Source: Thiohalocapsa sp. (GTDB lineage: Bacteria; Pseudomonadota; Gammaproteobacteria; Chromatiales; Chromatiaceae). Taken from it: DNA of 64,000 nt. The position numbers and the translations under genes are program-made. Below the pieces are notes generated by a model that had not been told where the DNA came from, made no database searches, and worked only from the letters and a program-made list of their open reading frames with translations. Below, piece after piece: positions 1-7,434 of this stretch (the stretch's first letter is position 1; the number at the start of each line of letters is the position of its first letter). Where the stretch lies: the NCBI GenBank assembly GCA_021736785.1, contig JAIPFF010000006.1:1-64000 (forward strand). Direction: 5' to 3'.

Positions 1-211
1 AAATACTGTCGCGCTGCTTGTGGTTGCTCGCGTACAGGTCCGGATACAGATCCCCGTTCAACTCGCCCCACGACGCCCCCCACGACTCGCCCGTGTGAAA
101 CGGACCCGCCGTCGACGTCACATCCTCGAAACCGATCTGTGCCTGCGCCGCGCCCCAGCCGCAAAGCAGGCCAACCAACAAACCACCGAACAATCGAGCG
201 GGAATTACCAT
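1..211 (-). CDS. Secreted FG-GAP/VCBS repeat protein, N-terminus only (paralogue of the next gene)
   Basis: Only the first 70 codons lie in the window; the rest runs off the left edge. The start ATG is followed by a Sec-type signal peptide (MVIPARLFGGLLVGLLCGWG, then AAQA before the mature Q). The mature start, I-G-F-E-D-V-T-S-T-A-G-P-F, closely matches I-Q-F-E-N-V-S-A-T-A-G-P-F of the giant gene just upstream. The following ESWGASWGELNGDLYPDLY corresponds to its first FG-GAP calcium-binding blade. By homology it should be an exported beta-propeller protein, probably also with an ASPIC/UnbV domain, but that part is not visible. It lies downstream of the giant gene on the same strand, separated by a hairpin. 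Family assignment is good; length and domains beyond residue 70 are unknown. Confidence 0.8.
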   Translation of the reverse strand, partial: MVIPARLFGGLLVGLLCGWGAAQAQIGFEDVTSTAGPFHTGESWGASWGELNGDLYPDLYASNHKQRDSI

Positions 212-333
212 GGGAATCGCCTAATTCAATCCGTTATGTGTCTATAGGAGGTCAGCCGTCCGAGGAGTGCGACCGAGACGGTAGCGTCCGTCGCCCAGCA
301 AGCGCGTGCTGCCGATCAACGTGCCGAGCGAGC

Positions 334-370
334 AAACCGTTGACGGCCGGGGTGACCGGCGGTCAACGGT
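334..370 (-). terminator. Strong hairpin between the two FG-GAP genes, possible terminator
   Basis: A perfect 9-bp inverted repeat (ACCGTTGAC / GTCAACGGT) encloses a second 5-bp stem (GCCGG/CCGGC) with a GGTGA loop. It lies 36 bp past the stop of the giant minus-strand gene. Read on the minus strand the stem is followed by only three T residues, so it may terminate transcription inefficiently, stabilise the 3' end, or attenuate read-through into the downstream paralogue. Confidence 0.5.
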
Positions 371-405
371 ACGCTCGCCACTTCAGAAGATTAGGTGCAC
401 GCGGG

Positions 406-3400
406 TTATTGGCATGCGCCGAGGGTGGCAAGATCGAACGGAGCAGACACCGGCGTGCGGTCCGCACCCACGGCAACCACGGCACCAGCGGGCAGCATAT
501 CGACGCCGAAGCAGGCGGTCTCGCCGGCAGGCACGGTCAGCGGGTCGATACCGTCTTGGCCCCAGTTCTTGACGAAAAAGCTATAGGTCCAACCGTCGGC
601 GATGGGACTCAGCGTATCCGCCACCTCCAGATTAAAGCCGGTCGCGCCCAAAACGGCTGTCGACGTAATGGTGCCGCTATACTCGACCAACTGAGAGGAA
701 CCGCCTGATGCGGCCCTCACATACCACTGCTGATCGCCCGCGGCGGCGCAATCGCGCCAAATGAACAAGCCCGCGTCGTTGCCCGCCGAGTAACTCGGCT
801 CACCGCAGGCCAAGCTGTTGGAAGCGCCGTCGTTGTCGACGATCGTGACAGTCGCGGACGTTGCGCCGGCGGCAGCACCCGCGATATTGCTGAGTGTGAC
901 CGTGAACGACTCGTCGGACTCCTCGTCGTTGTCATCTGTAATCGGTACGACGATCGTTTCGGTGGTCGCGCTGTTCGTGAAGGTTACGGTCCCGCTGGTC
1001 GCGCTGTAGTCACTGCCCGCCGTCGCGCTGCCGTCAGCGGTCGCGAAGTCCGCCGATGCGTCGACGCCGGTGGGGGACGAGAGCACGACCTCGACCACTG
1101 CGGTTCCTGCACCCTCGTCGACGGTAACGTCGCTGATGCCCATACTTTGCTGGGATGCGGGCGCACAAGACCCAAGGGTCTCGAGATCGAACGGTGTCGT
1201 GACCGGCTCGCGGCCGGCACCGACTTCGATCACCGCACCGGCGGGCAGAGCGTCGACCGTGACGCAGGCCGTTTCACCCTCGGGCACCGTCAGGAAGGCG
1301 CCGTCGAGGCCGGTGTTGATGATCAGCATCTCGTAGTCGATCAGGCCGGTGCCGCTGCCGGCGAGCGTGTCGTTGGCCTCCAGCCGGTCCGGTGTCACCG
1401 TCAGCGTCGCCGACGAGGTGATGCTGCCGCCGAATGCGATTGTCGACGCACTGCCGCCCGCCAGCGCGCGGATGGTCCAATTCTGATCGCCCGGCACCGT
1501 GCAGTCGCGCCACATGAAGAAGCCCCGATCCGTGCTCTGATTCAGCGCCGGCTCGCCGCAGGACTGCGTGTTGCCGCCGTCGTCGTCGAGGATCGTCACG
1601 GTCGCGGACAGGTCGCCCGGCGCGGCCCCGACGAGGTTGCTCAACGTCACCGTGAAGTCCTCGGCGCCTTCGACATCGGCGTCGTTCGTGATCGAGATGA
1701 CGATCGTCTCCGATACCGAGCCGCCCGTGAACGTGACCGTCCCGCTCGATGCGGTGTAGTCGGAGCCGGCGAGTGCCGTGCCATCCGCGGTCGCGAAGCT
1801 CGCCGTCACGTCGCCGCTCGCCGACTCGCTCAGCGTCACCTGCACCGATGCGGTGCCCGCATTCTCGTCGACGGTGAGGTCGGCAATGCTCATGGTCGGC
1901 ATCGAGACCGGCGCGCAGGACTGCAGCGTATTCAGATCGAACGGTGCCGTCACCGGCGTGCGACTCGAGCCCACCTCGATGACCGCACCTGACGGCAGCA
2001 GGTCCGCGCCGAAGCAGGCGGTCTCGCCAGCGGGCACGACAAGGCTATCGATGCCGTCTTGACCTGCGTTCTTGACGAATAGCGAATAGGTCACGTTGCC
2101 GCCGACTACGCTCACCACATCCGCACCTTCGATGCTGAAGCCGGTCGCGGACAGGACGGCATCCGAAGTGATCATGCCGCCGTACTCTTGCACGACAGGA
2201 TTACCGCCGGCGGTCACACGGGCGTGCCAGACGGCATCCGGACCGACGGCATCGCAATCACGCCAGACAAACAGCCCGATCTCGCTTGCCGCGTTATAGG
2301 ACGGCTCGCCGCAGATCACGCCTTCGTCGTCCTCGATCGTTACCGTGGCAGTCATATCGCCAGCCAAGGCGCCGACCGGATTGGTCAGCGTCACCGTAAA
2401 GTCTTCGAGACCTTCGACATCAGAGTCGTTCGTGATCGGGATCGAGATCGTTTCCGACGTCGAGCCGCCCGTGAACGTGACCGTCCCGCTCGATGCGGTG
2501 TAGTCGAAGCCGGCGAGTGCCGTGCCATCCGCGGTCGCGAAGCTCGCCGTCACGTCGCCGCTCGCCGACTCGCTCAGCGTCACCTGCACCGACGCGGTGC
2601 CCGCATTCTCGTCGACGGTGAGGTCGCCGATATTCATCGTCGGCACCGCCGCCGGCGCACAAGATTCGAGCGTCGCCAGATCGAAGGGCACGGTCACCGG
2701 GGTACGCGCCACGCCCACTTCGACCACCGCCCCCGCTGGCAAGGTCTCCGCCCCGAAGCAAGCGCTCTCGCCGGCGGGCACCGTCAGATTCACGCCGTCC
2801 TGGCCGGTGCCTTTGACGAACAGCACGTAGCTCACGTCTCCGGCAACGACGTTGACCTCGTCGGCGCCTTCGATGCTGAAACCGGTCGCGCTCAGCGCGG
2901 CATCGGAGCTAATGACGCCGCCGTACTCGACAACCGTTCCGCTGCCGCCTGCAGTCACGCGGGCGGACCAGGTTTGATCGGGACCGGCCGCGTCGCAGTC
3001 GCGCCAGACGAAAAGCCCGGCCTCGGTGCCCGCGTCATAGGACGGCTCGCCGCAGGCAATCCCCTCGTCGTCGATGATGCTGACCTCGCCGCTGGCATCC
3101 CCCGGCAGGGCGCCGGTGATCGACGTGATCTCGACGAAGAAGGTTTCGCTGCCCTCGAGAATACTGTCGTCGAGTAGTGTCACGGTCGCCGTTTTGCTGA
3201 TTTCGCCCGCGGCAAAAGTGACCGTGCCGCTCGCGGCCGCGTAGTCTGCCCCCGCGAGCGCAGTTGCGTCGGCGGTTGCGAAGGAAACGTCGACGCTTTC
3301 CCCGGCTGCCGGCGGCGCCGACAGTGTGATTTCCACATCTACGGTGCCGTCGTTCTCGAACGCCTGCGCGTCGGCCACGTCGACACTGAGATTTCCCGTG

Positions 3401-5865
3401 CTGCTGCAGCCCTGCATGGTCTGCAGATCCAGCGGCGCATCCGCGGCCCAGCGCCCCGCGCCGATGAGGATCGGCTGATCGACCGGCGTATCGAGCTCGA
3501 GGCATTGCGAGCCGGTCGGCACCTCGAAATCGATTCCGTCCTCGTTCACGCCGATTACGTTCAAGTTGAAGGTGGCTTCGTTCTGGCTAACCACCTCGAA
3601 GGAGTCGAAAGCGTCGACATCGAATCCGGCGATGCTCGTAAACGGTACCGTGGAGCGCAGACGGCCCTGGTAGCTGACCGTCGTCTCGCTTTGGCCGCCT
3701 TTGGTGCGCAAATGCCAGGCATTGGTACTGCAGTCCTTCCAGACCAGAATCGCCGGACCGAAGTCTTGGGAATACCAGGGCTCCTGCAGGGGGTTGGGGT
3801 TATTCGGGTCCGTCTCCCCGCACTCGTCGCCCGGCTGCGGCGGCACGTCGCCGGCCGCCACGCCCAGCGTAACGGGTGTCAGCACGCCACTACCGATGCC
3901 GGTCGTCCCCTCGGTGACCCGGTAGATGCCGCCTTGTCCGATGTTGATGTTGTAGAACTCGTTCACGTTGACAACGCCGCCGACGCCGGGCCACTCCACG
4001 CGCAGCGTGCTGATGACGGAGTTGCTGCCCAGGCCGACGTGCAGGCGCTTGGCGTTCTGCGACCACCGGTGATAACCGCCATCCTGCTCGCGCAGCTGCG
4101 TTTTCGCGTCCGGCGTCGTTACGTAGACCTTCGCCCCCAACCCGTCACGGTTGGAGACCGTGCCCTCCAGGTCGATCTGAATCCAGCTGTTGCCGTTACC
4201 CAGATTGCGATGCAGCTCGGCCGGCCCGCCGACGCGAGACGGCTGCAGATTCAGGCCATTGACCGTAAACAGATCCAGAAACCCGTCGGCGTCGAAGTCG
4301 GCGACGACCACGGAGTCGCCGATACCGACACCGTCGGCCACGGCCGTACCCAGCGGGCCCTCGGCGCCACCCGCACCGGGCACCAGCGTGAAGTTGCCGG
4401 TGCCGTCGTTCTCGTAGAGACGGTTCGCAATGTTCTGCGCGCCGCCCCGGCAGACCATGTAGATGTCCACATCCATATCATTGTCGAAGTCGCCGACGCC
4501 GGCACTGGCGCAGTGAATGGGATCGCCCAGACCGCGCGGCCACGGCTCGTTGGTGAACGTGCCGCCGTTGTTCATGTAGAGATGCGGGGGCAGCAGGCCA
4601 TCGCCATTGGTGGTCCCGGCGAAGGTGAGATTGGCGAAGTCCGGACCGGTCAGACGGTCGATCATGAAGTAGGCGCGTACGTCATCCGGTCCGTAGTAGA
4701 CCCGCACCTGCCACTGGCTCAGCGTCGTGTCGTAGCCGATATGAATGGAGCGCCCGAAGACCGGGTCGAACGTAGATATGCCGTGCACAACAGGATCGGT
4801 GCTGCTCAGTGTGAACGGCCCTTCTTCGGCAGGACGCACGGCACCGGACCCAATGAAGGTTCGCCAGCGGCCGAACTGCTCACTCGAGATATCGACGTAG
4901 ATTTCTTCGCCGCCTTCAAAATCGAATGCGGAGTCAAAACCCGTCCCGGAGCCATCGCCGCCCTCGACGCGCACCTCGATGCGATCGGCGCTATGGAGCA
5001 CCGCCTCCTGCAGCCGCAAGCGGCCCCGGACGATCAGCAGATCGATCTCGCCGTTGTTGTCGAAGTCCGCCGACGCCGAGTCCGCGACCAGCGACGAGCC
5101 GGGCAGACTTGCAGTGATATCGACGAACGGCCCGCCCGTTTCCGCAAAGTCGCTGATGTCCCAGAGCGTGTCGACGCTTGCCTCGCGCATGCACAGCAGA
5201 TCGGCCTTGCCGTCCACATTGAAGTCGTTGAAGTGGACGTGGTTGTTGCGACTACCGCAGGCGAAGCCGGTGCCGACGTTATTCTTGTTGAATGCAACCA
5301 GGGGAGTCTGTTCGTAGACGTTCGCCGGGTTGAAGGTCGTCATGAGCAGGTCGGAATACCCGTCACCCGAGAAGTCGAGCCAGAATGCCGCGCGACCTGC
5401 TGCGGTGAAGGCGCCGGCCCCGTAGGCAATGGCTTCGTCGGTAAAGTAGCCTCCCTGATTGACGAAGAACTGCGCGTCGACGTTGATGCCGGTCGACACC
5501 ATCAGGTCTTGGTCACCGTCGTTGTCGTAGTCAGCCCAGGTACCGGCATGCTGGTCGCCCGGGAATTCCACCCACGTGCTGGACCGGTCAACCCGCAAGG
5601 TGACGTCGGTGAACCCGCCGTCGCCATCGTTACGGAAGATGTACGGGCGTTGCCGGTGGGCGTTGTAAAAAATATCGATCCAACCGTCCGCATTCATGTC
5701 GGCCGCCGTCGCCCCCCAAGACTCGGTGACCGGAAACGGACCCGCCGTGGCGCTGACATTCTCGAATTGAATGGCGCCGACGGCTGTCGTGCTCATCGCG
5801 AGACAAATCGCGAATGCAGCGGCAGGCCGAGCCCACAACGGTAAGAGGCGGACAGGAAGTTCCAT
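406..5865 (-). CDS. Giant secreted FG-GAP / ASPIC-UnbV / Calx-beta repeat protein
   Basis: An 1819-residue exported protein. The ATG chosen precedes a clear signal peptide (MELPVRLLPLWARPAAAFAI, cleaved after AVGA); further upstream the frame is arginine-rich and lacks secretory character. Residues ~30-555 carry many FG-GAP/VCBS calcium-binding loops (DYDNDGDQD, DFSGDGYSD, DFNVDGKAD, DFDNNGEID, DFDADGFLD), expected to fold as a beta-propeller. Residues ~555-650 look like an ASPIC/UnbV domain (RLHVGLGS, LRVEWPGV). From ~680 to the end, five copies of a ~135-residue four-cysteine module (CGEPSY..F.WRDC..ACFG..SCAP) alternate with four Calx-beta domains (FATADGTALAG.DY..SGTVTF, DD/ND). The protein ends on a module, with no anchor, PEP-CTERM or autotransporter domain. 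A role as calcium-stabilised adhesin or matrix protein is inference. Neighbouring sulfotransferases and glycan genes suggest it works with a surface polysaccharide. Confidence 0.88.
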   Translation of the reverse strand: MELPVRLLPLWARPAAAFAICLAMSTTAVGAIQFENVSATAGPFPVTESWGATAADMNADGWIDIFYNAHRQRPYIFRNDGDGGFTDVTLRVDRSSTWVEFPGDQHAGTWADYDNDGDQDLMVSTGINVDAQFFVNQGGYFTDEAIAYGAGAFTAAGRAAFWLDFSGDGYSDLLMTTFNPANVYEQTPLVAFNKNNVGTGFACGSRNNHVHFNDFNVDGKADLLCMREASVDTLWDISDFAETGGPFVDITASLPGSSLVADSASADFDNNGEIDLLIVRGRLRLQEAVLHSADRIEVRVEGGDGSGTGFDSAFDFEGGEEIYVDISSEQFGRWRTFIGSGAVRPAEEGPFTLSSTDPVVHGISTFDPVFGRSIHIGYDTTLSQWQVRVYYGPDDVRAYFMIDRLTGPDFANLTFAGTTNGDGLLPPHLYMNNGGTFTNEPWPRGLGDPIHCASAGVGDFDNDMDVDIYMVCRGGAQNIANRLYENDGTGNFTLVPGAGGAEGPLGTAVADGVGIGDSVVVADFDADGFLDLFTVNGLNLQPSRVGGPAELHRNLGNGNSWIQIDLEGTVSNRDGLGAKVYVTTPDAKTQLREQDGGYHRWSQNAKRLHVGLGSNSVISTLRVEWPGVGGVVNVNEFYNINIGQGGIYRVTEGTTGIGSGVLTPVTLGVAAGDVPPQPGDECGETDPNNPNPLQEPWYSQDFGPAILVWKDCSTNAWHLRTKGGQSETTVSYQGRLRSTVPFTSIAGFDVDAFDSFEVVSQNEATFNLNVIGVNEDGIDFEVPTGSQCLELDTPVDQPILIGAGRWAADAPLDLQTMQGCSSTGNLSVDVADAQAFENDGTVDVEITLSAPPAAGESVDVSFATADATALAGADYAAASGTVTFAAGEISKTATVTLLDDSILEGSETFFVEITSITGALPGDASGEVSIIDDEGIACGEPSYDAGTEAGLFVWRDCDAAGPDQTWSARVTAGGSGTVVEYGGVISSDAALSATGFSIEGADEVNVVAGDVSYVLFVKGTGQDGVNLTVPAGESACFGAETLPAGAVVEVGVARTPVTVPFDLATLESCAPAAVPTMNIGDLTVDENAGTASVQVTLSESASGDVTASFATADGTALAGFDYTASSGTVTFTGGSTSETISIPITNDSDVEGLEDFTVTLTNPVGALAGDMTATVTIEDDEGVICGEPSYNAASEIGLFVWRDCDAVGPDAVWHARVTAGGNPVVQEYGGMITSDAVLSATGFSIEGADVVSVVGGNVTYSLFVKNAGQDGIDSLVVPAGETACFGADLLPSGAVIEVGSSRTPVTAPFDLNTLQSCAPVSMPTMSIADLTVDENAGTASVQVTLSESASGDVTASFATADGTALAGSDYTASSGTVTFTGGSVSETIVISITNDADVEGAEDFTVTLSNLVGAAPGDLSATVTILDDDGGNTQSCGEPALNQSTDRGFFMWRDCTVPGDQNWTIRALAGGSASTIAFGGSITSSATLTVTPDRLEANDTLAGSGTGLIDYEMLIINTGLDGAFLTVPEGETACVTVDALPAGAVIEVGAGREPVTTPFDLETLGSCAPASQQSMGISDVTVDEGAGTAVVEVVLSSPTGVDASADFATADGSATAGSDYSATSGTVTFTNSATTETIVVPITDDNDEESDESFTVTLSNIAGAAAGATSATVTIVDNDGASNSLACGEPSYSAGNDAGLFIWRDCAAAGDQQWYVRAASGGSSQLVEYSGTITSTAVLGATGFNLEVADTLSPIADGWTYSFFVKNWGQDGIDPLTVPAGETACFGVDMLPAGAVVAVGADRTPVSAPFDLATLGACQ
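1721..1882 (-). repeat. Near-identical internal Calx-beta DNA repeat, copy 1
   Basis: This 162-bp stretch of the giant gene matches 2465-2626 at all but about two positions, while the flanking modules are far more diverged. It encodes the core of one Calx-beta domain. The sharp boundary of identity suggests recent duplication or gene conversion. Confidence 0.9.
2465..2626 (-). repeat. Near-identical internal Calx-beta DNA repeat, copy 2
   Basis: Partner of the repeat at 1721-1882, 744 bp away in the same frame, which equals one module-plus-Calx-beta period of about 248 codons. Recombination between the copies would delete or add exactly one period without breaking the reading frame. Confidence 0.9.
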
Positions 5866-6069
5866 GTTTAATGACCCGAAAATGACCCTGAAAACTTTGA
5901 CGACCGATCGACGACGCTGGGACCCACGCCAACAAGCCGCCGGGACGGATAACTGATGCGGGTAGCATGCACAAATCGCACCAACGAACGGACCGGCTAG
6001 GGCTCCGAGGCGCAACAGGCACTTGAACAAGACGCAGATGGGGGATCGCCCTAGCCTCCGACCACTCTC

Positions 6070-6089
6070 CTGTAACGTACACATTACAG
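6070..6089. promoter_or_regulatory. 20-bp dyad, candidate operator
   Basis: The arms CTGTAA and TTACAG are perfect inverted repeats separated by 8 bp with a GTAC centre. The dyad lies about 205 bp upstream of the giant gene. A TTGACA hexamer begins at the next base on the plus strand, but no good -10 box follows at the right distance. The arm spacing fits neither CRP, FNR nor LexA, so no regulator is named. Confidence 0.45.
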
Positions 6090-6166
6090 TTGACAATTCG
6101 GCTCGGCAGATGGGGAGATCGGCGGGGGCAATCGGTTGGGGCGCACCGGCTTAACCGAATTCCAAT

Positions 6167-6192
6167 CAACGCGCTCGATCGCGTTGTTTTTT
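6167..6192 (+). terminator. Intrinsic terminator on the plus strand with no gene in front of it
   Basis: A perfect 7-bp stem (CAACGCG / CGCGTTG) with a 6-nt loop is followed directly by six T residues. It works only on the plus strand; on the minus strand the stem is followed by ATTGGAATT. Every gene nearby is on the minus strand, so this may end an unannotated plus-strand transcript, such as a small or antisense RNA. Confidence 0.7.
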
Positions 6193-6443
6193 CTCTAAAT
6201 GCCTGAATGATCGGGCGTGACGATCACAAAGACCATGCGTGCACTAAGGATACGCGGCGATTGCAATTTGCGAATCGACCTTTGCATTCTAAGATTCGGC
6301 GGCCATCCGTCGCATTGCCGATCGGCTCCGCAAGAAAACGGATCGGCCTCGGTCGAGGGCATCCGGTCACTCGCTTTACCTTGCCGGGCGCCACGGCCGC
6401 GCGCCGGCGTCATACCGCCGTGCACGGCGTCGCGCGGCGTCTC

Positions 6444-7325
6444 TCAGTACCCGTAGCGCCGGCGGAATCTGCTGGTCCAGCGATCGACGACGGCGAGCTT
6501 GTCTTCGGGCAACGTCGTGCGCCACCGCTCGTCGAGTTTCAGATCCATCGCACTTTCCTTGAAGCGTACTCCGCTGCCGGCGATCGTGTGTGTCTTGCCG
6601 AGCGTTGCGGTGTTGCCGTCCAGGAATCCGAGCTCCGCGTCCGATGCGCCGACGAAATCAAGGATCTTGCGCAGAGTCTGCTCGGGGTGTGCGACCAAGT
6701 CCTCGTAGCGCACCCGCTCGTAGGGCGAACGGACCCACTTTGCCGCCCACTCCGTGACTAAGTTGACGAGCATCCAGCGAACGCTGTTCCACCAAGTGGA
6801 TCGGCGTGAAAATTTCTCCGAGCCCTCGTGCTTCAGGCGATACATCGATCCTTCGGAGGCGCGCACATCGCGCACCAGATGCAGGGTATAGACATCGATG
6901 TCGGGAAACAGATTGAGCACGGCACCGTAGAATGCGGACTTGGAGCTGTCCGCGACCACGCGCGCGCCACCGACATCGTGCACCGCACGATGAAGATCGT
7001 GTAGTTGGGCAAAGTAGCCGGTCAGAAAGCGCTTCGCCCCCGGGATAGCAAGTAACGGCAGGTAGCGCGTCTTGAGGCGGTGCCAACGCTTGCGGTCGAG
7101 CCGCTCGATTCCGCCCACGCCCTGCTCGACGACTTGCGTCCAAAAGGCGCAGGATTTCACCGGCGCGCTGCAACCGCATTTTTCGTCATGCGCATATTGC
7201 ACGTCGATGTTGATCAACTCGCCGACGTCGACGACCCCTTCGACCTGCCCCAGCAGCTTGCCCAGCAGCGTGCTGCCGGTCTTGCCGGTTCCGGCGATGT
7301 ATAAAACCTTGATTTTTTGGTCCAT
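6444..7325 (-). CDS. Sulfotransferase family protein
   Basis: A 293-residue PAPS-dependent sulfotransferase-type protein. The 5'-phosphosulfate loop is GTGKTGSTLLGKLL at residues ~12-25. The 3'-phosphate-binding motif is LVRDVRASEGSMYR near residue 150, preceded by DSSKS. A cysteine cluster (KCGCSAPVKSC) follows the first strand. GGGAG lies about 11 nt before the ATG. There is no signal peptide, so the enzyme should act in the cytoplasm, probably on a lipid-linked glycan or small molecule before export. It lies between the giant secreted protein and the beta-helix gene on the same strand. The acceptor cannot be read from sequence. Confidence 0.85.
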   Translation of the reverse strand: MDQKIKVLYIAGTGKTGSTLLGKLLGQVEGVVDVGELINIDVQYAHDEKCGCSAPVKSCAFWTQVVEQGVGGIERLDRKRWHRLKTRYLPLLAIPGAKRFLTGYFAQLHDLHRAVHDVGGARVVADSSKSAFYGAVLNLFPDIDVYTLHLVRDVRASEGSMYRLKHEGSEKFSRRSTWWNSVRWMLVNLVTEWAAKWVRSPYERVRYEDLVAHPEQTLRKILDFVGASDAELGFLDGNTATLGKTHTIAGSGVRFKESAMDLKLDERWRTTLPEDKLAVVDRWTSRFRRRYGY

Positions 7326-7434
7326 TTAGGCGCTCCCCGTTAAGGCGCTCCAAAGAAAATCGCGGGCCGGCACGATACCGTCGCCGGCTCTGAATGACTG
7401 ATTGGCGGATTGACTTGCCCGGCCGAGCGGTAGT

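Larger units (their letters stand above)
5866..6443. other. Intergenic region upstream of the giant gene
   Basis: No convincing gene lies here. It should hold the promoter of the minus-strand giant gene. It contains a 20-bp dyad (6070-6089) and a plus-strand intrinsic terminator (6167-6192), each listed separately. Short arginine-rich open frames on both strands have no recognisable product. Confidence 0.6.

Noticed and set aside
3505-5844. Very long plus-strand open frame (779 codons) across the giant gene
   Set aside because: It is antisense to a gene with clear signal peptide and repeat domains. The product is rich in Arg, Ala and Val without any domain; high G+C removes stops from the opposite strand.
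6195-6425. Minus-strand frame of 76 codons downstream of the first sulfotransferase
   Set aside because: Possible in position, but there is no ribosome site, the composition is mixed and no family is recognisable.
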